Shown: positions 1 to 7,080, counted from the first letter of the stretch. The stretch is DNA of 20,820 nt from Syntrophaceae bacterium UBA2251 (GCA_002347815.1 DDXV01000028.1:1-20820); one strand, 5' to 3'. Numbers and translations: made by a program. The notes: generated by a model from the letters alone, not told the origin.

Positions 1-467
1 TCGCTCACGATCTCGATGAGCGGCACGCCGGTGCGGTTCAGATCGACGTAGCTCCAGGGGTTGTACTCGTCGTGGATGAGCTTCCCGGCGTCCTCCTCCA
101 TGTGGATCCGGGTGATCCCGATCCGTTTCTTCCCCCCGTTCGATTCGATGTCCACGTGGCCGAATTCGGCGAGCGGCTCGGCGAACTGGGAGATCTGGTA
201 CCCTTTGGGAAGGTCGGGGTAGAAATAGTTTTTCCGGGCGTAGCTGCACGCCGGATTGATCCGGCAGTCCGTCGCCAGGGCCATCTTCATCGCGAACTCC
301 ACGACCTTGCGGTTGAGGACGGGCAGGACGCCCGGCATGCCCAGACAGACCGGGCAGGTGTGGGTGTTGGGGGCGGCCCCGAACTGGGTGGTGCAGCCGC
401 AGAAGATCTTCGTATCCGTCAGGAGCTGGGCGTGGACCTCCAGCCCGATTACCGGTTCGTATTCCAT
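1..467 (-). CDS. gatB: Aspartyl/glutamyl-tRNA amidotransferase subunit B, N-terminal part (runs off window edge)
   Basis: GatB binds misacylated Glu-tRNA(Gln) or Asp-tRNA(Asn) and, with GatA and GatC, activates and amidates the attached amino acid. About 155 residues are visible, read as the reverse complement from an ATG at 467. The start MEYEPVIGLEVHAQL is the family signature. A zinc-site cysteine set follows (C23, C25, C38, C41, the last two in CPVCLGMPG), then the conserved YFYPDLPKGYQISQ and NRTGVPLIEIVS stretches. The start codon overlaps the gatA stop by one base (TGATG), so translation is probably coupled to gatA. The C-terminal tRNA-binding part lies outside the window. The frame is intact as far as it can be read. 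Confidence 0.96.
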   Translation of the reverse strand, partial: MEYEPVIGLEVHAQLLTDTKIFCGCTTQFGAAPNTHTCPVCLGMPGVLPVLNRKVVEFAMKMALATDCRINPACSYARKNYFYPDLPKGYQISQFAEPLAEFGHVDIESNGGKKRIGITRIHMEEDAGKLIHDEYNPWSYVDLNRTGVPLIEIVS

Positions 468-1924
468 CAGAGCTTCGGTCTCCTTTTGGTGAAATTCGCG
501 TGCTTCTCGTAGGCGGCGGCGATCTGGAAGAGCTTGCCCTCCGCGAAATGCGCCGTCTGGAACTGGACGCCGACGGGCAGTCCGGCGGCGGTATAGCCGC
601 AGGGCACGGAGATGCCGGGGATGCCGGCCAGATTCGTCGAGATCGTCAGGATGTCCGAGAGGTACATCTGCAGCGGGTCGTCCGTCTTCTCGCCGATCCG
701 GAAGGCGGGCGTCGGCGTCGTGGGCGTCACGAGGGCGTCGCAGGTCCGGAAGGCCGCGTCGAAATCGTTCTTGATCAGCGCGCGGACCTGGGAGGCCTTC
801 TTGTAGTAGGCATCGTAATAGCCCGAGGACAGGGCGTAGGTCCCGAGCATGATCCGCCGCTTCACCTCGGCGCCGAAGCCGGCGGAGCGGGACTTCTTGA
901 ACATCTCCATCAGATCCCGGCCGTCCGGCGACCGGTAGCCGTACCGGACGCCGTCGTAGCGGGCCAGATTCGACGACGCCTCCGCCGGGGCGACGATGTA
1001 GTACACCGCCAGGCAGTGTTCCGTGTGGGGAAGGGAGACCTCGACGCATCGCGCCCCCAGGCCTTCGATCACGCCGATCGCATCGCGGACGGCCGTCTCC
1101 ACCTCCGGATCGAGCCCGGCCACGAAGTACTCCTTCGGGATCCCGACGGTCCAGCCGTCGATGCCGCGGCCGAGAAACGCCCGGTAGTCGGGCACGTCCT
1201 CCGGAACAGACGTGGATTCGCGCGGGTCGTAGCCCGCGATGACGTTCATCAGGATGGCCGCGTCCTCGACGTCCTTCGTGAACGGGCCGATCTGGTCGAG
1301 CGACGAGGCGAAGGCGACCAATCCGTAGCGGGAGACGCGCCCGTAGGTCGGCTTCAGGCCGACGACGCCGCACAGGGCCGCCGGCTGGCGGATCGAACCG
1401 CCCGTATCGGAGCCCAGGGCCGCGATGCACGCGTCGGCCGCCACCGCCGCCGCCGAGCCGCCGCTCGAACCGCCGGGGATCCGGTCGAGGTCCCAGGGGT
1501 TCCGCGTCAGCCCGAAATACGACGTCTCCGTGGAGGAGCCCATGGCGAACTCGTCCATGTTCGTCTTGCCCGTGAAGACGGCCCCGGCCGCGGCGAGCCT
1601 TTCCACGACCGTGGCGTCGTAGGGCGGGATGAAGTTCTCGAGGATGCGCGACCCGCACGTCGTCCGGAAGCCCCGGGTGCAGAAGATGTCCTTGAGCGCG
1701 ATGGGGATCCCGGTCAGCGCCCGGAGGTCCCCGTCCCGGATCGCCCGGTCGGCCCGGTCGGCCTGGGCGAGGGCCGGTTCTTCGAGCAGGGTGATGTAGG
1801 CGTGAACCTCGGGCTCCACGGCCCGGATGCGGTCGAAGACGGCGCGGGCGAGCGCCCCCGCGGTGACCTCTCCGGCCTTGAGTCTGTCGTGCAGTTCATG
1901 AATCGTCAACGCGTAAAGTTCCAT
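467..1924 (-). CDS. gatA: Aspartyl/glutamyl-tRNA amidotransferase subunit A
   Basis: This is the glutaminase subunit of GatCAB; it releases ammonia from glutamine for tRNA amidation in the cytoplasm. It has 485 residues, the normal family length. The amidase-signature catalytic triad is visible as K78 (in ALKDIF), S153 (in PGGSSGGSA) and S177 (in GSDTGGSIRQPA), matching the Lys-cisSer-Ser triad known for GatA. The start at 1924 was chosen because GAGGAGG lies just upstream on the minus strand and MELYALTIHEL is a typical N-terminus. The reading frame stays open further upstream, but that extension runs through gatC in another frame and is not credible. It is separated from gatC by 101 bases holding two strong hairpins, and touches gatB by a one-base overlap. 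Confidence 0.97.
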   Translation of the reverse strand: MELYALTIHELHDRLKAGEVTAGALARAVFDRIRAVEPEVHAYITLLEEPALAQADRADRAIRDGDLRALTGIPIALKDIFCTRGFRTTCGSRILENFIPPYDATVVERLAAAGAVFTGKTNMDEFAMGSSTETSYFGLTRNPWDLDRIPGGSSGGSAAAVAADACIAALGSDTGGSIRQPAALCGVVGLKPTYGRVSRYGLVAFASSLDQIGPFTKDVEDAAILMNVIAGYDPRESTSVPEDVPDYRAFLGRGIDGWTVGIPKEYFVAGLDPEVETAVRDAIGVIEGLGARCVEVSLPHTEHCLAVYYIVAPAEASSNLARYDGVRYGYRSPDGRDLMEMFKKSRSAGFGAEVKRRIMLGTYALSSGYYDAYYKKASQVRALIKNDFDAAFRTCDALVTPTTPTPAFRIGEKTDDPLQMYLSDILTISTNLAGIPGISVPCGYTAAGLPVGVQFQTAHFAEGKLFQIAAAYEKHANFTKRRPKL

Positions 1925-1942
1925 ATCCTCCTCGATGTTCGC

Positions 1943-2022
1943 CGGGACGCCGTCCGGCGTCCCGATCGGGGGCGGCCCGTCCGGTCGCCCGCGGATATTC
2001 GCCCCGTCCGGTGCGGGCGACC
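1943..2022 (-). repeat. Two intergenic hairpins between gatC and gatA
   Basis: The 101-base gatC-gatA spacer contains two perfect inverted repeats. GGTCGCCCGC (1983-1992) pairs with GCGGGCGACC (2013-2022) around a 20-base loop. CGGGACGCC (1943-1951) pairs with GGCGTCCCG (1956-1964) around a 4-base loop. Neither is followed by a T run on the minus strand, so they are not typical intrinsic terminators. They could stabilise or process the mRNA and so set the GatC:GatA ratio; that role is inference. Confidence 0.7.
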
Positions 2023-2025
2023 CGC

Positions 2026-2313
2026 TTATTCGATGACCTTGGGCACCCGAAAGAACTCGCCCCGCGGGTCCGGGGCGTTGGCGAGGGCCCGTTCGCGGGG
2101 GAGCGATTCCCGGACGCGGTCCTCCCGGAAGGCGTTGGTCCGGGCGATGGCATGGGTCATGGGCGCGACGTTCCGGGTTTCGACCTGGTTGAGCTTGTCC
2201 ATGTACAACAGGATGTCGTTCAACTGGGACGTGAATTTCTCCGTCTCCGCCTCGTCGAACTCGAGCCTGGCCAGATGGGCGACGTGTTCCACTTCCGCTC
2301 GGGTGATCTTCAT
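2026..2313 (-). CDS. gatC: Aspartyl/glutamyl-tRNA amidotransferase subunit C
   Basis: GatC is the small subunit that wraps around GatA and stabilises its contact with GatB. It has 95 residues, the usual length. The N-terminus MKITRAEVEHVAHLARLEF is the family hallmark, followed by a helix with FTSQLNDILLYMDKLNQVET and the conserved LREDRV-like block (here FREDRVRESL). AAGGAG sits 8 bases upstream of the ATG at 2313 on the minus strand. It is the first gene of gatC-gatA-gatB and lies 148 bases downstream of the deacetylase gene on the same strand. A degenerate copy of its translation start lies 73 bases further upstream (see the repeat entry). Confidence 0.96.
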   Translation of the reverse strand: MKITRAEVEHVAHLARLEFDEAETEKFTSQLNDILLYMDKLNQVETRNVAPMTHAIARTNAFREDRVRESLPRERALANAPDPRGEFFRVPKVIE

Positions 2314-2407
2314 GAGAAATCTCCTTCAAAAAAAGCTGCCGCTTGCCTCTGCACATACACGATACGTGCCAACGGGTCATCGTCATGAGAAATTTACTTC
2401 AAAAACA
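2302..2407 (-). repeat. Imperfect 33-bp direct repeat duplicating the gatC translation start
   Basis: The 33 bases at 2302-2334 (the gatC Shine-Dalgarno, start codon and first codons) recur at 2375-2407 with 28 of 33 identical, a spacing of 73 bases. The upstream copy keeps an ATG in the same context, but its GGAG has become GTAA, so its ribosome site looks dead. Between the copies on the minus strand lies a small hairpin: GCACGTA pairs with TATGTGC, with one G-U pair. Seen directly in the sequence; origin by segmental duplication is inference. Confidence 0.75.
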
Positions 2408-2461
2408 AGGCGGGCAGCGGACGACCGGAGCGAAGGGACCCGGTCCCTCTGCCCCTGGTCT

Positions 2462-3517
2462 TCAATACACCTTCCAGAACGGGTTCAAATGATTCATGAC
2501 CGCCCGGATGACGGCATCCTGGCGGGTGTCTGCGGACTCTTCCAGCTCCCGGAGTTCGTCCTCCGTCGCGTGCGTGGCCTCGCTCAGCTCCTTGATGACC
2601 GCCGTGACGGACATCGTGAGGCCTTCGACGTTGTAGCCGCCTTCGAGGCTGAGAACGATGCGCCCGTTCGCGCAGGCGTCGGCCACGTCCATCAGGATCC
2701 GGGTCAGGTACGCAAAGCCGCGGGGCGTCACCTTCATCCCGCCGAGCGGGTCCCCGCTGTAGATGTCGAATCCCGCCGAGACCAGGATCAGGTCGGGCCG
2801 GAACGTCATCGCGACCGGGGCGATGAGGCGGCGAAAGACCTTCACGTAGTGGGCGGTCCCCGCCCCCGACTTCAGGGGGATGTTGATCGTATACCCCAGG
2901 CCCTTCCCCTGTCCGATCTCCTCGAGGGCGCCCGTCCCGGGATAGCCGGGCGACTCGTGGGTGGAGCAGTACAGCACCCGGCGATCGGCGTAGAAGGCGT
3001 TCTGGGTGCCGTTGCCGTGGTGAAGGTCCCAGTCCACGATCAGGACCCGCTTGAGCTTGTGCTTCTCCAGGGCGTACTTCGCCGCGATGGCCACGTTGTT
3101 GAAGATGCAGAAGCCCGCCGCCTCGTCCGCCTCGGCATGGTGGCCGGGCGGCCGGATCAGGGCAAAGGCGTTCTCCACCTCACCGGCCACGACGGCGTCG
3201 ACGGCCCGGCAGAGGCCGCCCACGGCGAGGCGGGCGACGTCATAGGTTTCGGCGGTCGTGATCGTGTCCGGATCGAGGGAGCACATCTCCTTACCGGCCG
3301 TATCGGCCACAAAGTCGATGTAGGACCGCTCATGGATCATCTCCAGTTCCGCGTACGTGGCGTAGCGGGGCTCGATTTCGGTAAACTTCCCCATCATGTT
3401 GGGGGCTTCGAGGATTTCATAGAGCGCCCGCAACCGCTTGTAGGATTCGGGGTGGGCGACATCCCGGCCATGATCCAGATAACGCCTGTCCTTGACCACC
3501 CCCGTCTTGCGAAACAT
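2462..3517 (-). CDS. Histone deacetylase family amidohydrolase (acetylpolyamine amidohydrolase-like)
   Basis: This is a zinc-dependent deacetylase of the arginase/deacetylase fold, 351 residues. The class II-type motifs are all visible: RPPGHHA (H126, H127), DWDLHHGNGTQ (zinc ligands D164 and H166), SAGFD (zinc ligand D251) and LEGGYN with the transition-state tyrosine Y295. It should therefore be active. Bacterial relatives act on acetylated polyamines or acetyl-lysine; the substrate here is unknown. The ATG at 3517 has GGGAG 6 bases upstream. A TTG seven codons earlier (3538) is in frame but lacks a site. The C-terminus has an extra acidic helical stretch (about 310-340). It is divergent from tatA and on the same strand as gatCAB. 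Confidence 0.9.
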   Translation of the reverse strand: MFRKTGVVKDRRYLDHGRDVAHPESYKRLRALYEILEAPNMMGKFTEIEPRYATYAELEMIHERSYIDFVADTAGKEMCSLDPDTITTAETYDVARLAVGGLCRAVDAVVAGEVENAFALIRPPGHHAEADEAAGFCIFNNVAIAAKYALEKHKLKRVLIVDWDLHHGNGTQNAFYADRRVLYCSTHESPGYPGTGALEEIGQGKGLGYTINIPLKSGAGTAHYVKVFRRLIAPVAMTFRPDLILVSAGFDIYSGDPLGGMKVTPRGFAYLTRILMDVADACANGRIVLSLEGGYNVEGLTMSVTAVIKELSEATHATEDELRELEESADTRQDAVIRAVMNHLNPFWKVY

Positions 3518-3687
3518 CGCCGTCTCCCGACCCGACAAATAGGTTTTTTAAAAGGGGTTTTCCCTATCACACCCCCCGCGAAAATGCAACGGGTTTCGGG
3601 CGCCGGCCCCGGGCGGGAAAACGTTTGACAACCTCTTGGCATAAAAGCTATATTCGCGTGCACCTTGAACGGAAAAGAGAAGACCCC
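3518..3687. promoter_or_regulatory. Divergent intergenic region between the deacetylase and tatA genes
   Basis: This 170-base spacer carries the tatA promoter on the plus strand (listed separately). On the minus strand only a weak candidate for the deacetylase gene is seen: TTGCAT followed 16 bases later by ATAGGG, around 3564-3591. No RNA gene or strong hairpin is visible. The AT-rich stretch at 3541-3562 stands out from the GC-rich surroundings. Confidence 0.45.
3625..3654 (+). promoter_or_regulatory. Sigma70-type promoter for tatA-tatC-PBP
   Basis: A perfect -35 box TTGACA (3625-3630) is followed after 18 bases by TATATT (3649-3654). The distance to the tatA start leaves a short leader of about 27 bases. 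It is the only good promoter before tatA and probably drives all three genes, because no terminator is seen between them. Confidence 0.75.
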
Positions 3688-3990
3688 ATGTTCGGCATCG
3701 GCACTCCCGAGCTCATTGTGATCCTGATTGTGGCCCTGCTGGTGATCGGGCCCAAGCGCCTCCCCGACTTGGCCAAATCCATCGGGAAGGGCCTGCAGGA
3801 ATTCAAGCGGGCCACCGACGGCGTCACCGATACCCTCAAGGACACCCTGCGGGAGGACGAGGAGAAGCCGGAGGAGAAGGGCGCCGGCCTGAAGGATTCC
3901 CTCCTGTACGGAAAATCCGACCCCGAACCCCCCGATGAGAAAGCCGGAACCGTTCCGCCGGACGACGCCCCGGCCGACCCCAAGACCTGA
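3688..3990 (+). CDS. tatA: Sec-independent (twin-arginine) translocase TatA/TatB-family protein
   Basis: This is the pore-forming or bifunctional TatA/B component that exports folded proteins across the cytoplasmic membrane. It has 100 residues: a very short N-terminus (MFGIGTPE), one membrane segment (about 8-20), the hinge GPKRLPDL (21-28), an amphipathic helix (SIGKGLQEFKRATDG, about 31-45) and a charged proline-rich tail. E8 and the GP(K/R)RLP hinge are more TatB-like, while the overall form is the generic deltaproteobacterial TatA/B. No second tatA/tatB gene follows, so it may serve both roles, or partners may lie elsewhere. The ribosome site is weak (AAGAGAAG). It lies 56 bases before tatC. 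Confidence 0.9.
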   Translation: MFGIGTPELIVILIVALLVIGPKRLPDLAKSIGKGLQEFKRATDGVTDTLKDTLREDEEKPEEKGAGLKDSLLYGKSDPEPPDEKAGTVPPDDAPADPKT

Positions 3991-4046
3991 CCCGCCGGTC
4001 ATCCCCGATTCATCGCCCGAAGGAGCGCCGTCCGTCGATTTCATCC

Positions 4047-4820
4047 ATGGAAAAACCCGCCGAAGACAAGATGCCCCTGACCTCCCATCTGGACGAACTC
4101 CGCATCCGGCTCTTCCGGATTCTGATCGCCGTGGGCGTGGGGTTCGGCCTCTGCTACGTCTTCAAGGACTGGCTGTTCACGGTCATCACGCGCCCGCTCG
4201 TCGCCGTCCTCCCGAAGAACAGCTACATGGTGTTCACCGACCTGCCCGAGGCCTTCTTCATCTACATGAAGATCGCCTTTTTCGCCTCCCTCGTCCTCAC
4301 CAGCCCCTACACGCTCTATCAGGTGTGGAAGTTCGTCGCCCCCGGTCTCTATCGTGGCGAGCGGCGCTACGGTCTGGCCTTCATCCTCTCCTCGACGGTC
4401 CTCTTCACGGGGGGCGTCCTCTTCGGGTACTTCATCGCCCTGCCTCCGGCCTTCGCCTTCTTCGTCAGCTTCACGACGGAGACGCTCAGGCCGATGATCT
4501 CCTTCCGGGAATACCTCTCCCTGGCCCTGAAGTTCCTGCTCGCGTTCGGGCTCGCCTTCGAACTGCCGGTCTTCATCTATTTTCTCACCAAGGTCGGCGT
4601 GGTGAATGTCCGGATGCTCCGCAAACAGCGGCGCTATGCGATCCTGATGATCTTCATCGCCTCGGCCGTCCTGACGCCGTCGCCGGACGCCGTCAGCCAG
4701 ATCATCATGGCCCTGCCGCTCATGGTCCTCTACGAGCTGGGCATCCTGGTCGCGAAGGTCGCCGAGCGGAAAAAGACCGCGAATTCCGAAAGCGAAAACG
4801 GGGAGGAATCGCCGTCATGA
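4047..4820 (+). CDS. tatC: Twin-arginine translocase subunit TatC
   Basis: TatC is the polytopic inner-membrane receptor for twin-arginine signal peptides. It has 257 residues with six predicted membrane segments. Landmarks are the N-terminal MPLTSHLDELRIRL (residues 9-22), the cytoplasmic/periplasmic loop with PLVAVLPKNSYMVFTDLPEAFF, the conserved FGLAFELPV motif, and LTPSPDAVSQIIMALPLMVLYE near the end, all family hallmarks. The ATG at 4047 is used here, but the best AAGGAG is 21 bases away, so a start at the internal MPLTSHL (4071) is possible. The charged C-terminal tail is cytoplasmic. Its stop codon overlaps the start of the next gene (ATGA), which implies coupled translation. Confidence 0.95.
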   Translation: MEKPAEDKMPLTSHLDELRIRLFRILIAVGVGFGLCYVFKDWLFTVITRPLVAVLPKNSYMVFTDLPEAFFIYMKIAFFASLVLTSPYTLYQVWKFVAPGLYRGERRYGLAFILSSTVLFTGGVLFGYFIALPPAFAFFVSFTTETLRPMISFREYLSLALKFLLAFGLAFELPVFIYFLTKVGVVNVRMLRKQRRYAILMIFIASAVLTPSPDAVSQIIMALPLMVLYELGILVAKVAERKKTANSESENGEESPS

Positions 4821-6847
4821 CCGGCGGCCGCGCCGCGAAGACCCCGCGGGGACCCGCCGCCGACGGCCAGCGGGGATACGCCTCCCTCCTGATCATCCTG
4901 GGGGCGGTCGGGGTCGTCCTTCTGGGGACCAGCCTCGTTTTTTACCTTCTGCTCATGGAACTCCCCAGCATCGCCGCGCTGAAGGATTTCCGGCCGAGCA
5001 TCGCCACCCGGGTCTATGACGACAACAACGAACTCATCGACGAGTTCTTCCTCGAGGACCGGAAGGTCATCAAGCTCTCCGAGTGCCCCCGGTACGTCAT
5101 CCAGGCCTTCGTCGCCGCGGAGGATACGCGTTTCTTCGAGCACCGGGGCCTGGATTACCAGAGCATCACCCGGGCCTTCTTCAAAAACCTGGCCGCCGGC
5201 CACATCGTCCAGGGCGGGAGCACGATCACCCAGCAGGTCGCCAAAGCCCTCTACCTTTCCCCGGAGCGCAGCTACCGGCGCAAGATCAAGGAGGCGCTCC
5301 TGGCCTACAAGATCGACCGGTACCTGACCAAGGAAGAGATCCTCAATCTCTATCTGAACTACATCTATCTGGGGCACGGCACCTACGGGATCGAAGCCGC
5401 CTCCCAGGGGTATTTCGGCAAGAGCGCCCGCGAACTCACCCTGTCCGAAGTCGCCCTCCTGGCCGGTCTCCCGAAGGCCCCGAACAACTTTTCGCCGTTC
5501 CTCCACCCCGACCGGGCCCTGCAGCGGCAGGCCTACGTCCTGCAGCGCATGCTGGAGGACGGCTACATCACGGCCGCGGAAAAGGAGCGGGCCCTGGCCA
5601 CGCCGCTCCGCCTCCGGTCCGTGCGGCCCAAGGACAAGGTGGCCGCCTACTTCATCGAGCATGTCCGCCGCTACATCATGGAGAAGTACGGCTCGGACGT
5701 CCTGTACAAGGAGGGCCTCGAGGTCTACACGACGCTCAACCTGCCCATGCAAAAGGCCGCCCGGGACGCCGTGGAGCGAGGCCTTCAGGAGCTCGAGGGG
5801 CGCCAGGGCTATGCGAAGGGGCTGGTCCAGGGGGCCCTGTTGTGCATGGACGCGCGGACCGGCGCCGTCCGGGCCATGGTCGGCGGGCGCGATTTCTCCC
5901 GCAGCGAATTCAACCGGGCGACCCAGTCGCGGCGCCAGCCCGGATCGGCCTTCAAGCCTTTCATCTACACGGCGGCCTTCGACAAGGGGATGACTCCCTC
6001 CACGATCATGGTGGATTCCCCGATCTCCTTCGCGGCGCCCTCCGAACCCAACGGCGTGTGGCAGCCGAAAAACTTCGACGGAAAGTTCTGGGGACCGATG
6101 ACCCTCCGCCACGCCCTCGTCCATTCCCGGAACGTCGTCACGATCAAGATCCTGAAGGAGATCGGCGTGGACTACGCCGCGGGGTACGCGGCCAACATGG
6201 GCATCGTCTCACCCCTCGCGCGCAACCTGACCCTCGCCCTCGGCAGCTCCGGGGTGACGCTCCTGGAAATGGTCCGGGCCTACGGCGTGCTGGCCAATCA
6301 GGGGCAGCGGGCCACGCCCCTGTTCATCAAGAAGATCGTGGACCGCACCGGCCAGGTCTTCGAGGAGAACCAGCCCATGCTGGAACAGGTCATCGACCCC
6401 CGGATCGCCTTCATGTCCGCCTACGTCATGCAGGACGTCGTGGAGCAGGGGACGGGCACGCGGGTGCGGAGCATCGGTCGCCCCGTCGCCGCCAAGACCG
6501 GCACGACGAACGATATGCGCGACGCCTGGTTCCTGGGGTTCACGCCTTCCTTCGTCACGGGGGTCTGGGTGGGGTTCGATCAGGAGCAGTCCCTGGGAAG
6601 GCAGGAGGTGGGCGGCCGGGCGGCGGCGCCCATCTGGCTTTACTTCATGGAAAAGGCCGTGCAGGGAACGCCGGTGGAGGTCTTCCCCGTCCCCGAAGGC
6701 ATCTCGTTCGTCAAAGTGGATCCGAAAACAGGGGCGTCCCTCCCGGCCGGGGCCCAGGGAGGTCTGTACGAGAGCTTCCTGGAGGGGACGACGCCCGAGG
6801 GCGTACCGACCTACGGACCGGCCGATGAGCAGGAAGGCTTCTTTTAA
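4817..6847 (+). CDS. mrcA: Class A penicillin-binding protein 1A (bifunctional transglycosylase/transpeptidase)
   Basis: This enzyme polymerises lipid II and cross-links peptidoglycan at the outer face of the cytoplasmic membrane. It has 676 residues, in the family range. In order: a cytoplasmic tail with basic residues, a membrane anchor (about 22-47), a GT51 transglycosylase domain with catalytic E102 (AAEDTRFFEHRG), GGSTITQQVAK (133-143) and the second conserved glutamate E159 (KIKEALLA), then a transpeptidase domain with the active-site motif S377-AFK, S437-RN and K560-TGT. All catalytic residues are present. GGGAGGA lies 9 bases before the ATG, which overlaps tatC by 4 bases. The symbol follows E. 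coli PBP1A; pbp1A is equally suitable. No terminator follows, and the ilv promoter starts 8 bases after the stop. Confidence 0.93.
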   Translation: MTGGRAAKTPRGPAADGQRGYASLLIILGAVGVVLLGTSLVFYLLLMELPSIAALKDFRPSIATRVYDDNNELIDEFFLEDRKVIKLSECPRYVIQAFVAAEDTRFFEHRGLDYQSITRAFFKNLAAGHIVQGGSTITQQVAKALYLSPERSYRRKIKEALLAYKIDRYLTKEEILNLYLNYIYLGHGTYGIEAASQGYFGKSARELTLSEVALLAGLPKAPNNFSPFLHPDRALQRQAYVLQRMLEDGYITAAEKERALATPLRLRSVRPKDKVAAYFIEHVRRYIMEKYGSDVLYKEGLEVYTTLNLPMQKAARDAVERGLQELEGRQGYAKGLVQGALLCMDARTGAVRAMVGGRDFSRSEFNRATQSRRQPGSAFKPFIYTAAFDKGMTPSTIMVDSPISFAAPSEPNGVWQPKNFDGKFWGPMTLRHALVHSRNVVTIKILKEIGVDYAAGYAANMGIVSPLARNLTLALGSSGVTLLEMVRAYGVLANQGQRATPLFIKKIVDRTGQVFEENQPMLEQVIDPRIAFMSAYVMQDVVEQGTGTRVRSIGRPVAAKTGTTNDMRDAWFLGFTPSFVTGVWVGFDQEQSLGRQEVGGRAAAPIWLYFMEKAVQGTPVEVFPVPEGISFVKVDPKTGASLPAGAQGGLYESFLEGTTPEGVPTYGPADEQEGFF

Positions 6848-6855
6848 AAAAACGC

Positions 6856-6882
6856 TTGACAATTTTTCGGTCCGGGTATAAT
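6856..6882 (+). promoter_or_regulatory. Near-consensus sigma70 promoter of the ilv operon
   Basis: TTGACA (6856-6861) and TATAAT (6877-6882) are both perfect hexamers separated by 15 bases (16 if the -10 box is read one base later). Transcription should begin near 6889, giving an untranslated leader of about 285 bases before ilvB. Such a strong promoter fits an operon controlled mainly by termination. It starts 8 bases after the stop of the penicillin-binding protein gene, so read-through from upstream would also pass the attenuator. Confidence 0.85.
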
Positions 6883-6918
6883 TCGCCACCCATCATTCGA
6901 GAGGTCAAAGCAGAACCG

Positions 6919-7011
6919 ATGTCCGTCAACATGAAAACCCTCCAGGTCGTATCGAGCCGCGTCGCTGTAGTCGTCGTAGAGACGGGGACCGTCGCTCGTT
7001 CGTGCGTCTGA
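6919..7011 (+). CDS. Valine-rich ilv operon leader peptide
   Basis: A 30-residue open frame runs from ATG 6919 to TGA 7009-7011. It contains ten valines, including the run VAVVVV at residues 15-20 (codons GTC GCT GTA GTC GTC GTA, 6961-6978). Known ilv leader peptides, such as those of E. coli ilvBN and ilvGMEDA, are likewise rich in valine and leucine, and ribosome stalling at those codons senses charged tRNA. The position between a strong promoter and intrinsic terminators ahead of ilvB fits this role exactly. The Shine-Dalgarno candidate GAGAGG (6899-6904) is 14 bases from the ATG, rather far. An internal ATG at 6931 would keep the valine run. Only valine is enriched: there is one leucine and no isoleucine. 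Confidence 0.88.
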   Translation: MSVNMKTLQVVSSRVAVVVVETGTVARSCV

Positions 7012-7038
7012 AGATGCCGTAACCGATTCGAGCCGCGG
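6981..7038 (+). promoter_or_regulatory. ilv attenuator segments 1, 2 and 3 (pause and antiterminator helices)
   Basis: Segment 1, GACGG (6981-6985), lies right after the valine codons and can pair with CCGTC (6989-6993) in segment 2. Segment 2, CCGTCGCTCG (6989-6998), can instead pair with segment 3, CGAGCCGCGG (7029-7038): nine of ten positions pair, with one C-C mismatch and one G-U pair. Segment 3 contains most of the left arm of the first terminator, so 2:3 and the terminator are mutually exclusive. A ribosome stalled at the valine codons would cover segment 1 and free segment 2. Pairings were found by eye; the mechanism follows the classical attenuator model. Confidence 0.78.
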
Positions 7039-7064
7039 GCCCTTCAAGACCCGCGGCTTTTTTT
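7031..7064 (+). terminator. ilv attenuator terminator T1
   Basis: AGCCGCGGG (7031-7039) pairs perfectly with CCCGCGGCT (7050-7058) around a 10-base loop and is followed by seven Ts (7058-7064). This is a textbook intrinsic terminator placed 20 bases after the leader stop codon and 110 bases before ilvB. Confidence 0.92.
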
Positions 7065-7080
7065 ATGTCCGAAAAGCCGC
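7053..7080 (+). promoter_or_regulatory. Alternative helix linking the two ilv terminators (segments 4 and 5)
   Basis: GCGGCTTTT (7053-7061), the right arm of T1 plus part of its T run, is perfectly complementary to AAAAGCCGC (7072-7080), the left arm of T2. If segment 4 is released from T1 it can capture segment 5 and prevent T2. The 9-bp complementarity is seen directly; its use in vivo is inference. Confidence 0.65.

Noticed and set aside
2314..2386. An upstream ATG at 2386 (minus) in frame with gatA that would give a 639-residue protein
   Set aside because: It would read through gatC in another frame and has no ribosome site; the true gatA start at 1924 has GAGGAGG and the family N-terminus.
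2408..2461. A terminator after the deacetylase gene (AGGGAC-CGG-GTCCCT on the minus strand)
   Set aside because: Six-base stem without a following T run; too weak to call.
500..3628. A very long open frame on the plus strand opposite gatA, gatC and the deacetylase gene
   Set aside because: It is antisense to three recognised genes, is rich in Arg/Gly/Val as expected from GC-rich shadow frames, and shows no domain signature.
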